A program made the translations under genes and the position numbers. The notes below the pieces were generated by a model. It saw only the letters and a program-made list of their open reading frames with translations. It had not been told where the DNA came from and searched no databases. A DNA stretch of 64,000 bases from Acidovorax sp. NO-1 (lineage in GTDB: Bacteria > Pseudomonadota > Gammaproteobacteria > Burkholderiales > Burkholderiaceae_C): the NCBI RefSeq assembly GCF_000238595.1, contig NZ_AGTS01000105.1, positions 50,664-114,663 on the forward strand, read 5' to 3'. Below are positions 37,018-46,102 of this stretch, in pieces. Positions within the stretch are counted from its first letter, which is position 1, and each line of letters starts with the position of its first letter.

Positions 37018-37163
37018 GGTCAAACCGATGTGCCCCAAATTGGTGCATCCGGGGGTCTGCAGGACATTTCTTGCGCTGGGTCTAGTGAAAGCGCACTTGT
37101 GGCATGCCGCACTTGCGTGTAGAACGAAGTAGTCTTAGCTACCCCATCTTGAGGAACCCGTTC

Positions 37164-38504
37164 ATGAGCAGCCCCGCTACTGCCACTTACCCCGCGGCCG
37201 GATTTGAAGAAAGTGCCGCCTCCCTATCGCGGGCTGATACGCATGAGGACGTGACACCCGGTGAAATCGCGGTCGGCGTGATCATCGGGCGCTCGTCCGA
37301 ATACTTTGACTTCTTCGTGTTCGGCATTGCCTGCGTACTGGTTTTCCCGTCGTTCCTGTTTCCCTTCCTTTCGCGCCTGGATGGCACGCTGATGGCGTTT
37401 GCCCTGCTGGCCCTGGCATTTGTCGTCCGGCCCGTGGGCACCGCCATTTCGATGGCGATCCAGAGGCGATGGGGCCGGGGCACCAAACTCACCATCGCGC
37501 TCTTCCTGCTGGGCGTCTGCACGGTGGGCATGGCCTTTTTGCCGGGCTACAAGGACGTGGGGATGACCGCCGTGGTGGCGCTGCTCATCTTGCGCATTGG
37601 CCAGGGGCTGGCGCTTGGGGGCTCGTGGGATGGCCTGCCATCGCTGCTGGCCATGTCGGCGCCCAAGGAGCGCCGTGGCTGGTACGCCATGATCGGCCAG
37701 CTGGGCGCCCCGCTGGGGTTTGTGCTTGCGGCGGGGCTGTTTGCCTATCTGTACAGCAGCTTGAGCCTGCAGGAGTTTCTGGCCTGGGGTTGGCGCTACC
37801 CGTTCTTTGTAGCTTTCGCCGTGAACGTCGTCGCGCTGTTTGCCCGCCTGCGTCTGGTAGTGGGCCAATCGTATTCAGAGCTGCTGAAAGAGCGTGAACT
37901 GCAGCCGGTGCCCGTGAGCCGTGTGGTGCGCGACGAAGGCAGCAACGTGCTGCTGGGCGCTTTTGCTGCGCTGGCCAGCTTTGCACTGTTCCACCTGGTC
38001 ACGGTGTTCCCGCTGTCGTGGATCACGCTGTACTCCGACCAGCCCGTCACGCAGATTCTGGGCGTGCAGATCGTGGGAGCGTTTCTGGCTGCAGGCGCCA
38101 TCATGGTGTCGGGCTGGCTCTCCGATCACCTCGGGCGCCGCAAGCTGCTGGGCGGCATGGCGGTGCTGATCGGTGTGTTCAGCTTCATGGCGCCTGTGCT
38201 GCTCAACTCCGGCGAAGTGGGCAGCACCATGTTCCTGCTGCTGGGGTTTGTGCTTCTTGGTCTGTCCTATGGCCAGGCATCCGGCACGGTCACGGCCAAC
38301 TTTTCGCCAAGGTACCGCTATACCGGCGCCGCCCTGTCGGCAGATCTGGCGTGGATCATCGGCGCCGCATTTGCACCGCTGGTGGCCTTGTACCTGTCAG
38401 CCCAGTTCGGGCTGCTGGCGGTCACGGTGTACCTGCTGTCGGGCGTAGCCTGCACACTGGGTGCTCTGAACCTGAACCGGCGCATGGAGCGGCGCTATCG
38501 CTAA
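37164..38504 (+). CDS. MFS transporter (metabolite:H+ symporter-like)
   Basis: 446-aa 12-helix major facilitator protein. GRSSEYFDFFVFGIA in helix 1, LAFVVRPVGTAISM, GLALGGSWDGLPSLLA and SDHLGRRKLLGG in the middle fit the metabolite:proton symporter branch. The substrate cannot be read. The frame extends upstream, but MSSPATATYP with a GAGGAA 10 nt upstream is the best start. It is divergent from cyoA. Confidence 0.85.
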   Translation: MSSPATATYPAAGFEESAASLSRADTHEDVTPGEIAVGVIIGRSSEYFDFFVFGIACVLVFPSFLFPFLSRLDGTLMAFALLALAFVVRPVGTAISMAIQRRWGRGTKLTIALFLLGVCTVGMAFLPGYKDVGMTAVVALLILRIGQGLALGGSWDGLPSLLAMSAPKERRGWYAMIGQLGAPLGFVLAAGLFAYLYSSLSLQEFLAWGWRYPFFVAFAVNVVALFARLRLVVGQSYSELLKERELQPVPVSRVVRDEGSNVLLGAFAALASFALFHLVTVFPLSWITLYSDQPVTQILGVQIVGAFLAAGAIMVSGWLSDHLGRRKLLGGMAVLIGVFSFMAPVLLNSGEVGSTMFLLLGFVLLGLSYGQASGTVTANFSPRYRYTGAALSADLAWIIGAAFAPLVALYLSAQFGLLAVTVYLLSGVACTLGALNLNRRMERRYR

Positions 38505-38538
38505 CTGAAGCGAGTGCGGCGGGCCGGTTGCGAGGGAG

Positions 38539-38754
38539 TTAGTCCGCCAGACGGATTTTCCCGTCGCGGACGTACTGGTTGAATTGGTCTTTGGGGATGG
38601 CGGCAGAGCCTGCAGCCTCGTTGTCTGCGGTCCAGCTCAGTGTCATGCTGTCCTTGGAGGCCTCCAGTTCAACCGGGCCCTTGGGGATGGTCAACGGCGC
38701 TCCGTCGCCCGGGGTGTAAGTGACGTGGCCTGCGATGGTGGCGTGCTGGGTCAT
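38539..38754 (-). CDS. Hypothetical small protein (71 aa)
   Basis: A soluble 71-aa protein I do not recognise by name. It has a beta-rich pattern with alternating hydrophobics (ATIAGHVTYTPGDG, VELEASKDSMTLSWT) and an acidic/basic tail ending DGKIRLAD. The codon pattern looks coding. The ATG at 38754 gives the compact protein; an in-frame start 14 codons upstream also exists. It is convergent with the MFS gene. Confidence 0.6.
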   Translation of the reverse strand: MTQHATIAGHVTYTPGDGAPLTIPKGPVELEASKDSMTLSWTADNEAAGSAAIPKDQFNQYVRDGKIRLAD

Positions 38755-38880
38755 GGGGAAGTCCTTTGCGGTAATGCCGAAGTGGTGGGACTCCATTGCA
38801 CGGCAACAGCGTGCCTGCGGGTGTAAGAACAGGCCGTGCCGCTGCGCGGGCAGAGGTCGCTACCCGCCGTTTCCGTCATC

Positions 38881-39825
38881 TCACGGCGGGATGACCGCCT
38901 GCGTTCTCTCCTGCCGCACCAGATACAGCCCGCTGCCAATGATGATGGCTCCGCCGAGCAGGGTGGAATAGCCGGGCACCGTTTGCCACAGCACCCAGTC
39001 CAGCCCCATGCCCCAGGCCAGCGCCGTGTACTCAAACGGCGCCACCACCGAGGCCTGCCCGTGCCGGAACGCTTCGGTGATCGCCAGCTGCCCCAGAAAC
39101 CCCGTGACGGCCAGGCCCGCCACGAGCGGCCAGTGCACCTGCGCCACCGCCACCCACCGGGGCCACGCCAGCGCGCCCGCACCCAACGCCAGCAGCACCG
39201 TGGTCCAGAACACCAGGCTTGCGCTGGAATCCGTACGCGTCAAGACCCGCCCCGTGATGGCAGAAACGGCATAGCCACACGCCGCGCCCAGCACGGCCAG
39301 CGCGCCCAGGCTGAAGAACGCGTCCTGGCTCGGCCGCAGGGCTACCAGCACGCCCACCATGCCCAGCCCGATCGCCACCCAGTGCGCTGCGCGAACCTTC
39401 TCGCGCAGCACCACGGTGGAAAGCGCCGTGATCAACAGCGGCGCGATGAAAAACAGCGTGTACGCCTCGGCCAGCCCCAGCTCCTTGAGGGCATAGGCAA
39501 ACAGCGCCAGCATGGCCACATTGATCACGCCGCGCAGCAGGTGCAGCGGCCAGCGCACCTTGAGCAACCCGCCCACTTCGCGGCGCCACATCACATACAG
39601 CACCACCAGCGGAAGCGCCGCCCCGCCGCGCAGCGCCGCCACCTGCATGGCTGGGTAGTTGGCCGACAGGGCTTTCAGCAGGGCATCCATCAGCGAAAAG
39701 CATCCCACCGCAGCCACCATGGCGACGATGCCGCGCAGGTTGGCAGAGGCCTGGGTCTCGGCGGTACCAGGGCCGGCAGTGGCAATGGCCGCCGGCTGGA
39801 GGGTGGAATCGTCCGTGCGCTTCAT
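38881..39825 (-). CDS. EamA/DMT family transporter
   Basis: 314-aa membrane protein with ten predicted helices arranged as two EamA repeats (VAMVAAVGCFSLMDALLKAL in the first, SLGALAVLGAACGYAVSAI in the second). Such proteins export metabolites such as amino acids or nucleosides; specificity cannot be told. The open frame extends 77 codons upstream in poor sequence. MKRTDDS at 39825 is the sensible start. Confidence 0.85.
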   Translation of the reverse strand: MKRTDDSTLQPAAIATAGPGTAETQASANLRGIVAMVAAVGCFSLMDALLKALSANYPAMQVAALRGGAALPLVVLYVMWRREVGGLLKVRWPLHLLRGVINVAMLALFAYALKELGLAEAYTLFFIAPLLITALSTVVLREKVRAAHWVAIGLGMVGVLVALRPSQDAFFSLGALAVLGAACGYAVSAITGRVLTRTDSSASLVFWTTVLLALGAGALAWPRWVAVAQVHWPLVAGLAVTGFLGQLAITEAFRHGQASVVAPFEYTALAWGMGLDWVLWQTVPGYSTLLGGAIIIGSGLYLVRQERTQAVIPP

Positions 39826-40022
39826 CGGCGCCCAGCAGGCGACACGCTGCTGTCGGGGGCGCTGGGAGAAACGCGGCAAGGCGCCGTGCGGAAAAGGCAG
39901 CTCGGCTGCAGTGAATGGCTTTGCATGGGGCAAATGGACTGGCCCGCAGCACGTGAAGTGTGCGCTGGAGCCCTTGGGGACGATGGTCAAAAAGTGTAGC
40001 TCAGCCCGCCCTGATGGCGTGC

Positions 40023-40526
40023 TCAACCGGATTTGCGAGCCGAGGTGCGGACCCACTTGTCATGCAGCATCGGGATGGCCCACAGCACCAGCAGCGCCAG
40101 CGCCGTGGTGAGCACTGCAGTCGCCTCCTGCCCCAGCCCGGCCGCCACGCCAATGGCTGCGGTCAGCCAGATGCCCGCGGCGGTGGTCAGCCCCTTCACC
40201 TGGCTTTCGGCGTCGCCTTTGAGGATGGTGCCCGCACCCAGGAAGCCAACGCCCGCAATGATGCCCTGCAGCACCCGGCTGTTGTCCGCAGGGCCGATGC
40301 CCGCCTGCTGCGACACCAGCACAAACAGCGCCGCGCCCATGGCCACCAGCATGTGGGTTCGCACGCCCGCCGCCTTGCCGGCGTGCTCGCGTTCCCAGCC
40401 CAGCAGGCCGCCGAGCAGACCGGCCATCCCCAGGCGCACCACGATGCGCGTGGCCTGCGCGATGTCGGGCACATCCGAAAACTCCGATGCCACCGTGGAC
40501 GCAATCTGTTGCCACCAGCCGCTCAT
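40023..40526 (-). CDS. MgtC/SapB family membrane protein
   Basis: 167-aa protein with four hydrophobic segments. The MgtC signature is present: RLGMAGLLGGLLGWEREHAGKAAGVRTHMLVAMGAALF and GVGFLGAGTILK. It lacks the C-terminal cytoplasmic domain of Salmonella MgtC, so it is the short SapB-like form. The frame runs far upstream, but the family starts near MSGWWQQIA. Role in Mg2+ homeostasis or ATP synthase control is known only for distant relatives. Confidence 0.85.
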   Translation of the reverse strand: MSGWWQQIASTVASEFSDVPDIAQATRIVVRLGMAGLLGGLLGWEREHAGKAAGVRTHMLVAMGAALFVLVSQQAGIGPADNSRVLQGIIAGVGFLGAGTILKGDAESQVKGLTTAAGIWLTAAIGVAAGLGQEATAVLTTALALLVLWAIPMLHDKWVRTSARKSG

Positions 40527-40941
40527 GGTGCGGCCCCAGGGTGCAGGGCCGTGGCGCAGACGCGCTGGGGGGGATGTGGGAGAACTGTGGTCATAAGTTT
40601 CTTGTGGATGGATGTGCCGGTAGGGCCGGTGCCGCGGCTTCGCAGCCAATGTCGCCGATGGTTGTGCGGGCGTCCACCGGCGCCGGGCGCGGGCAGCGGT
40701 AGGACGCTGCCGACGCACAGCCCTACGTTTTTTGCCATTTGATACTGGAAATATCTGGTCAAATTGGCCTCCAGCGCTTATGTGTAAAGCGCTGACAGCT
40801 ATCAATTTGATACTTTTCTCACCCGGTGCTGCTGCGGCGGCGCAACCTGTGCGTAGCCTGCAAGATTTCGCTGGTTGAACCTGTGACAGCGGCGTAGAGT
40901 CTGAATCCGTTTGGGAAGTGGCACGCCCACAAGGAGCTTGA
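40527..40941. other. Divergent intergenic region upstream of mgtC-like gene
   Basis: About 415 bases without a convincing gene. It holds a family A repeat (40767-40802) and a short GC stem (GGCAGC / GCTGCC near 40693-40713). An AAGGAG site lies directly before the oxidoreductase ATG at 40942. No clear promoter hexamers were identified. Confidence 0.5.
40767..40802 (+). repeat. Family A hairpin repeat, copy 6
   Basis: GCCTCCAGCGCTT, loop, AAGCGCTGACAGCTAT: a close match to the consensus with an 8-bp stem CAGCGCTT/AAGCGCTG. It lies between two divergent genes. Confidence 0.9.
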
Positions 40942-41532
40942 ATGGACCCCCAACGTATTGTGCTGATCCAGGGCCACCCGGATGCGACCGCGCCCCACCT
41001 GTGCCACGCCCTGGCGCAGGCTTATGCAGACGGTGCCATCGCTGCGGGGCATGAGGTGCGCCAGATCGATATCGCCGCCATCGACTTCCCCTGGCTGCGC
41101 AGCCAGCACGAGTGGGAGCTGGGGCTGCTGCCCGCATCGCTCAAGCCTGCGCAGGCCGACATTGGCTGGGCGCAGCACATCGTGCTGTTTTTTCCGCTGT
41201 GGCTGGGTGACATGCCGGCGCTGCTCAAGGGCTTTCTGGAGCAGGTGGCGCGGCCCGGCTTTGCGTTCACCGCCGAGGGCAGCAACCCCTTTGGCCACAA
41301 AGGCCTCACCGGTCGCAGCGCGCGTGTGGTGGTCACCATGGGCATGCCGGCGCTGGTGTACCGCTGGTACTTTCGCGCGCACAGTGTGAAGTCGCTGGAG
41401 CGCAATATCCTGGGCTTTGTGGGCATCGCCCCTGTGAACGAAACGCTGGTGGGCAGCGTGGAGCAGCTGGGGGACGACGGCGTGGCCAAGTGGAAGCGGC
41501 GCATGCAGGCATTGGGCGCCAAGGCCGGGTAG
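40942..41532 (+). CDS. NAD(P)H-dependent oxidoreductase, flavodoxin-like fold (KefF/NQO1-like)
   Basis: 196-aa FMN or FAD oxidoreductase of the NAD(P)H dehydrogenase (quinone) family. Motifs are IQGHPD at the phosphate-binding start, FFPLWLGDMPALLKGF in the middle and a GRSARVVVTMG segment. Likely reduces quinones or electrophiles. A GGAG lies 8 nt upstream of the ATG. It stands alone. Confidence 0.82.
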   Translation: MDPQRIVLIQGHPDATAPHLCHALAQAYADGAIAAGHEVRQIDIAAIDFPWLRSQHEWELGLLPASLKPAQADIGWAQHIVLFFPLWLGDMPALLKGFLEQVARPGFAFTAEGSNPFGHKGLTGRSARVVVTMGMPALVYRWYFRAHSVKSLERNILGFVGIAPVNETLVGSVEQLGDDGVAKWKRRMQALGAKAG

Positions 41533-41575
41533 GAGTGCGGGCAGGCCGGCAGCAGCCCGCTGCCCCGGATGCGGA

Positions 41576-42526
41576 TCAACCGAACGTGCGTGCAGCGGCC
41601 AGCGCGCCCATCCGCTGGCTGATGGCAAAGAACTCCGCCACGGTGTCGTCAATGATCTGCTGCGCGGTGTTGACCGAGTCAATCAGCCCTGCAGTCTGGC
41701 CCGCCAGTGCAGGCGCGGCCTCCATGTCGCCGTCGAAGTACACGCGCTGGATGCCCGCAAAGCTGTCGGCGGGCATCAGGCCCGCCTCGTGGATGGCCTG
41801 GGTGCGCTGCGACTTGAGCGCGCGGATGCAGGGGCTGGCCTTGGTGTTGAGCATCCAGGTGCCGGTCACGCCCGCATCGACGATGGCGTTCTTGTAGTTG
41901 GCGTGCACGGGGCTTTCGGCGCAGCTGACAAAACGCGTGCCCATCTGCACCGCCTCAGCCCCCAGCGCAAAGGCTGCGGCCATGCCGCGCCCGTCGCAGA
42001 TGCCCCCGGCAGCGACCAGCGGCACATCCACCCGCGCGCGGATGGCCTGCAGCAGCACCAGGGTGGAGACTTCTTCGGGGTTCTTGAAACCGCCGCCTTC
42101 GCCGCCTTCGACCACCAGGCCGTCAATGCCCGCGTCCACGCATTTGAGCGCGGCGTCCACCGTGGGCACCGCGTGGTACACGGTGATTCCCGCGTCCTTG
42201 AGCGGCGCGATGAACTTGGCCGGGCTGCCGGCCGAGGTGGTCACAAACTTCACGCCCGACGCGCACACAAAGCGCAGCATGGCGTCGTCCTTCAAAAAGC
42301 GGATGGGCAGGTTCACGCCAAACGGCAGGCCCAGCGCGCTCATCTTGGTGATCTCGGTCTGGCAGTTGGCGGTTTCGCCAGAGGACGTTTCGATGATGCC
42401 CAAGCCGCCAGCGCGCGACACCGCCGAGGCCAGCTGCGTGCGCGCAATCCAGCCCATGGGCGCCTGGATGATGGGGTAGCGCGCACCGGTGTGGGCAAGG
42501 ACGCGGTTGGTGGCGGGTGCGGTCAT
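41576..42526 (-). CDS. Nitronate monooxygenase (2-nitropropane dioxygenase family)
   Basis: 316-aa FMN-dependent TIM-barrel enzyme. Motifs are YPIIQAPMGWIA near the start, VVEGGEGGGF, LVAAGGICDGRGMAAAFALGAEAVQMGTRF and the C-terminal GQTAGLIDSV. It oxidises toxic nitronates such as propionate 3-nitronate. The ATG at 42526 has AGGAG about 10 nt upstream; an in-frame ATG 11 codons earlier is less likely. Confidence 0.87.
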   Translation of the reverse strand: MTAPATNRVLAHTGARYPIIQAPMGWIARTQLASAVSRAGGLGIIETSSGETANCQTEITKMSALGLPFGVNLPIRFLKDDAMLRFVCASGVKFVTTSAGSPAKFIAPLKDAGITVYHAVPTVDAALKCVDAGIDGLVVEGGEGGGFKNPEEVSTLVLLQAIRARVDVPLVAAGGICDGRGMAAAFALGAEAVQMGTRFVSCAESPVHANYKNAIVDAGVTGTWMLNTKASPCIRALKSQRTQAIHEAGLMPADSFAGIQRVYFDGDMEAAPALAGQTAGLIDSVNTAQQIIDDTVAEFFAISQRMGALAAARTFG

Positions 42527-42595
42527 GGGCGGAGTCTCCTGATTTTTGGGAGTGCCCATTATTTCGATGGGTGTGCCGTCACCGTGTCGCCCGCG

Positions 42596-43387
42596 TTACG
42601 GGGGCGAGATGGGTGTCTCGTGCCAGGGCAGCCGCGCAAACAGGCGTTGCCAGTCGACGCCAGGGGGTGCGGTGGCATCGTCGGCGGGCAGGTGCCCGCA
42701 GCGCCATCCAGCAACCCCAGGCCATTGCAGCCCGCTCGCAAACGTCATCGTCGCCCCGGTCAGTGGGTGTGGCACCGTGAGTTGCCAGGCATGCAGCCAC
42801 AGCCTTTGCAGCCCCAGCCGTTCGGCCCACCAGCGGTTGAGCGGTCCTTTGCCGTGGGTGGCATCGCCAATGATGGGGTGCGCCAGGTGCTTGAGGTGGC
42901 GGCGGATCTGGTGGCGACGGCCGGTGGTGGGGATGGCCTCCACCAGTGAGGCCCGCGTGGTGGCAAAACGCGCATCGCTGGCCTCGGGCAGCGTGAGCTG
43001 CGCCAGGCGGCGAAAGCGCGTGTGGGCGTCCTGTACGGCGGCGTCGGCGGGCGCATCGTCGGGCTTCAATGCGTGGTCCACCTCGATGGCCTCGGGCGCC
43101 CAGCCGCGCACCATGGCCAGGTAGCGCTTGTGTGTGGCCCCATGCTCAAAGGCTTGCGACAGCGCCCGCGCCGCGTCGCTGTGCAGCGCCATCACCAGCA
43201 CGCCGCAGGTGCCCTTGTCCAGCCGGTGCACGGGGAACACATGCTGGCCCAGCTGGTCGCGCAGGGTCTGCATCACAAACCGTGTTTCGCCCGCGTCCAG
43301 CCCCGTGCGGTGCACCAGCCAGCCGGCAGGCTTGTAGACGGCCACCAGGTGCTCGTCGCGCCAGAGGATGTGCAGGGGGGAGGTCAA
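42596..43387 (-). CDS. RluA-family pseudouridine synthase (TruC-like)
   Basis: About 263 aa. The catalytic Asp lies in FPVHRLDKGTCGVLVMA. KPAGWLVHRTGLD near the N-terminus and TGRRHQIRRHLKHLAHPIIGD toward the end match TruC, which modifies U65 of tRNAs. The start is uncertain because there is no ATG near the conserved N-terminus. A TTG at 43387 gives (M)TSPLHILWRDEHL, which fits homologues, with another TTG at 43402. Longer in-frame starts overlap the divergent ankyrin gene. Confidence 0.82.
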   Translation of the reverse strand: MTSPLHILWRDEHLVAVYKPAGWLVHRTGLDAGETRFVMQTLRDQLGQHVFPVHRLDKGTCGVLVMALHSDAARALSQAFEHGATHKRYLAMVRGWAPEAIEVDHALKPDDAPADAAVQDAHTRFRRLAQLTLPEASDARFATTRASLVEAIPTTGRRHQIRRHLKHLAHPIIGDATHGKGPLNRWWAERLGLQRLWLHAWQLTVPHPLTGATMTFASGLQWPGVAGWRCGHLPADDATAPPGVDWQRLFARLPWHETPISPP

Positions 43388-43484
43388 AGGACGAGGTGGC
43401 AACGCATCAGGGAAGCCGCGGATTGTGCCCCACCTGCGCGCCTGCCTACACTGCGCGCTTTCCCATTCAAACAAGGCCTGCGCA

Positions 43485-43820
43485 ATGTCCGCTGGAGACT
43501 GGAAAGACATGTACGCCGCCGCCGTGGCGGGCGATCTGGCGCTGGTGCGCCACCACATCGGCGCGGGCGTCAACCCCAATTACCAGCACCCCGAGATCCT
43601 GTGCACCCCCCTGGTGGCCGCGCTGATCCACGGCCACGACGACATCGCCCACTACCTGCTGGAGCATGGCGCAGACCCGCAGCTGCGATCCGACTTTGAT
43701 GACATGACGCCGCTGGAGGCCGCACGCCGCCACGGCCGCACCGGGTTCATCGCGCTGCTGCAGGCGCAAGGCGCGAAGGAAGAGCGCAAACCCTTCTGGT
43801 GGCGCTGGCTGCCCATCTAG
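43485..43820 (+). CDS. Ankyrin-repeat protein
   Basis: 111-aa soluble protein made of about two and a half ankyrin repeats (AVAGDLALVRHHIGAGVNPNYQ, TPLVAALIHGHDDIAHYLLEHGADPQ, TPLEAARRHGRTGFIALLQAQGA), ending in FWWRWLPI. Function unknown; these small repeats mediate protein contacts. The start MSAGDWKDMYAA is chosen because the upstream frame lacks repeat structure. A family B repeat follows 3 nt after the stop. Confidence 0.8.
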   Translation: MSAGDWKDMYAAAVAGDLALVRHHIGAGVNPNYQHPEILCTPLVAALIHGHDDIAHYLLEHGADPQLRSDFDDMTPLEAARRHGRTGFIALLQAQGAKEERKPFWWRWLPI

Positions 43821-43823
43821 AAG

Positions 43824-43910
43824 CCCCCCCTGAGTCGCTTCGCGCCATCCCCCGGAGGGGGACGCCGCCCGTGCGGCGGGGCGGCCCTTGCACGGCGGCA
43901 CTGGCTTGGG
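43824..43910 (+). repeat. Family B stop-adjacent repeat, copy 3
   Basis: It begins CCCCCCCTGAGTCGCTTCGCGCCATCC 3 nt after the ankyrin stop, followed by CCCCCGGAGGGGGACGCCGCCC and a GGCACTGGC ending shared with copy 2. Confidence 0.8.
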
Positions 43911-43921
43911 CCACGCCAGTT

Positions 43922-44401
43922 TCAGCGCGGTGGCTGGAAAGGTTGCGCCGTTTCTTTTGCGCGCATCTTGGCAGCGATGTACTCGCCGTGCGTCACATGC
44001 AGCAAGCTCGCCACCTTGCTGATCGTGTGGTTCTCGTTGGCGTCGATGTGCGCGTCGGCATAGGCTACCTGCCACATGGCTTCCACCAGGCGGATTTTCT
44101 GCTCCTGGGTGAAGTGCTCGTTCAGGCTGCTGGTAAAGCGCTGGTAGTCGTAGGCCGTTCGGGATGTGGTCACGGCCAGCTCCAGCAGGCGCTGCAGTTC
44201 GTCGTCGCTCAGCGCAAACTTGCTGCGCAGGGCGGTGACCATGGCGGTGCGCTCGGCCTCGTCCATGGAGGTTTCGGCCCGCACCACCTCCACCAGCAGC
44301 ACGGCCGCGGCCAGTTGCACGGCATGGTCGCGCTCTGCGGCTGACTGGGTGGGCTGGGGCTGGGTGAAGCTGTCGAACAGGTCTTTGAGGGTGCGAAGCA
44401 T
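43922..44401 (-). CDS. TerB family protein
   Basis: 159-aa helical cytoplasmic protein of the tellurite-resistance TerB domain family. Conserved acidic helices are visible: AAAVLLVEVVRAETSMDEAER in the first half and LVEAMWQVAYADAHIDANE in the second, the duplicated D/E-rich motif thought to bind metal. No other ter genes are near, so a tellurite role is not supported. It is divergent from the DHH phosphoesterase gene. Confidence 0.8.
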   Translation of the reverse strand: MLRTLKDLFDSFTQPQPTQSAAERDHAVQLAAAVLLVEVVRAETSMDEAERTAMVTALRSKFALSDDELQRLLELAVTTSRTAYDYQRFTSSLNEHFTQEQKIRLVEAMWQVAYADAHIDANENHTISKVASLLHVTHGEYIAAKMRAKETAQPFQPPR

Positions 44402-44493
44402 CGTGGTGGCGTGTCCGTGGATGAGCGAGCCTGGGTGGACGCACTGCGCCCGTGTTGGTTCCCCGCCGGGCGGCCCGGCGACAATCGGTGGTC

Positions 44494-45423
44494 ATGATGA
44501 AGAAAAACATTCTCCCCCTGCAACTGCTGGTTGCCCCCGACAAGAACGACCCTTCTCCGCTGGTGCTGTACCACGGGCGCAATTGCCCCGATGGTTTTGG
44601 TGCCGCGCTGGCCGCCTGGCTGTATTACGGCGACGGCGCTGAATACCTGGGACTGGACCACGGCGACATCACAACGGTGGATGACCTGCCGCCCGTGGCG
44701 GGCCGCACGGTCTACATCCTTGATTTTTCGTTCTCGGCCGACATCCTGCAGGCCATTGACGAGCGTGCGGCCAAGCTGGTCATGCTCGACCACCACAAGA
44801 GCGCGGCCGAAAAGCTCACCGGCTTTGCCTGCCGCTGCGGCGTGGTGCACTTTGACATGGACAAATCGGGTGCACGCCTGGCGTGGGAGTTCTTTCATCC
44901 CCACGTGCCGGTGCCCCCGCTGCTGCAATACGTGGAAGACCGCGACATCTGGAAGTGGGAGTTTGCCGAGAGCGCAGGTTTTCTCTCGGCGCTGGACATG
45001 GAAGCGCAGGACTTTGCGCGCTGGCGCGAGATTGCCGCCTTCACGCCCGAGCAGCTCGCGCTGTTCATGGCGCGCGGCGCGGCCATGGACGAAAAGTACC
45101 GCAAGCTCGCTGCCGACATCGCAGAAGGCGCGCAGCCGCTGGTGTTCAACGGTATCGAAGGCCTCATGGTCAACGCGCCCGGCATGTTCCACAGCCTGGT
45201 GGGCGACATCCTCTCGGCGAAAACCGGCACTTTCGCCCTGATGTGGAGCGCGGGTGCCAAGGGTGTGAAGGCAGGCCTGCGTTCGCAGCGCAACTTTGAC
45301 TGCATCGCGCTGGCCGAAAGCATGGGTGGGGGCGGCCACGCACAGGCCTGCGGCTTCAAGATGGGGGTGGAGCGCCTGCCCGAGCTGCTGACGGGGTCCT
45401 TCAACGCCGCCCCGTCGCAATAG
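44494..45423 (+). CDS. DHH-family phosphoesterase
   Basis: 309-aa metal-dependent phosphoesterase. The first domain has HGRNCPDGFGAA and the diagnostic LDHHKSA. The second has the DHHA1 glycine-rich motif GGGGHAQACGF near the end. Family members include oligoribonucleases, RecJ and cyclic dinucleotide hydrolases; this compact form lacks GGDEF or PAS domains and its substrate is unknown. Two adjacent ATGs (44494 and 44497) are equally possible. Confidence 0.82.
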   Translation: MMKKNILPLQLLVAPDKNDPSPLVLYHGRNCPDGFGAALAAWLYYGDGAEYLGLDHGDITTVDDLPPVAGRTVYILDFSFSADILQAIDERAAKLVMLDHHKSAAEKLTGFACRCGVVHFDMDKSGARLAWEFFHPHVPVPPLLQYVEDRDIWKWEFAESAGFLSALDMEAQDFARWREIAAFTPEQLALFMARGAAMDEKYRKLAADIAEGAQPLVFNGIEGLMVNAPGMFHSLVGDILSAKTGTFALMWSAGAKGVKAGLRSQRNFDCIALAESMGGGGHAQACGFKMGVERLPELLTGSFNAAPSQ

Positions 45424-45440
45424 GCGCCGGGCGGGGCGGT

Positions 45441-45875
45441 TCAGCGGGCGTGGCGCTGCCGGTAGTGCCACGGCGCCATGGGGCGCGGCTGCGACCACAG
45501 GCCTGCGCCATCGCTGCGCGCCTTGCGCTGCAACTCCGCCAGCTGCGGGCGGCTGCTGGCATAGGGTGTGTACACCCAGGCCAGCCCGGCTTGCACCTGC
45601 GCGGTGGCCGCGTCGGAGTTGCCGCAGCGCACATGGGCCACGGTGCGGCCGTAGCTGTCTTCATCCACCGGCTGCAGCGTGGCTCGCTGCCGGAAACACA
45701 GGCGCGCCAGGCTTTGCCGCGACTTCTGGCCAAATGCCTGGCGGGATTCCGGCGCATCAATGGCCGCAATGCGCACCTTGACCTGCTGGTAGGCGCCGGG
45801 CGTGCCGCAGCGCACGGTCAGGGTGTCGCCGTCGCTGATGGCGACGACCAGGCAGATGAGGGAAGCAAGGGGCAC
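45441..45875 (-). CDS. Thermonuclease-like (SNase) protein, short N-terminus
   Basis: About 144 aa with the staphylococcal-nuclease fold: ISDGDTLTVRCG, VRIAAIDAPESRQAFGQKS and EDSYGRTVAHVRC carry the usual catalytic Asp, Arg and Glu positions. Homologues normally have a full signal peptide. Here the frame runs into a family A repeat (45899-45934), and the first plausible start is GTG at 45875, leaving only PLASLICLVVA as a very short hydrophobic leader. The gene may have lost its natural N-terminus. Export is therefore uncertain. Confidence 0.7.
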   Translation of the reverse strand: MPLASLICLVVAISDGDTLTVRCGTPGAYQQVKVRIAAIDAPESRQAFGQKSRQSLARLCFRQRATLQPVDEDSYGRTVAHVRCGNSDAATAQVQAGLAWVYTPYASSRPQLAELQRKARSDGAGLWSQPRPMAPWHYRQRHAR

Positions 45876-45898
45876 GGCAATATTCTTGAGCGAAATTG

Positions 45899-45934
45899 GG
45901 CTCCAGCGCTTGATGGATAAGCGCTGACAGCTAT
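45899..45934 (+). repeat. Family A hairpin repeat, copy 7
   Basis: GGCTCCAGCGCTT-GATGGAT-AAGCGCTGACAGCTAT, a near-consensus copy with an 8-bp stem. It lies immediately upstream of the thermonuclease-like gene. Confidence 0.9.
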
Positions 45935-46102
45935 TATTAGTATAGCTACCAGCGCCGTGCCTCCGCGGCGTGTTGCACGGGGTTACCAGTTGGGTTCGCG
46001 CGTGTGCACGTTGGTGATGCGTGCTTTCTAGAATCAGCGGGAACCGCGTGGTGTGCGGTAGCGTTGTGCCCGATGATGATGATTTTCCAGGAGTGCTTCC
46101 CG

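Noticed and set aside
43922..44401. Tellurite-resistance locus
   Set aside because: Only a lone TerB-domain gene is present; no terC, terD or terA neighbours.
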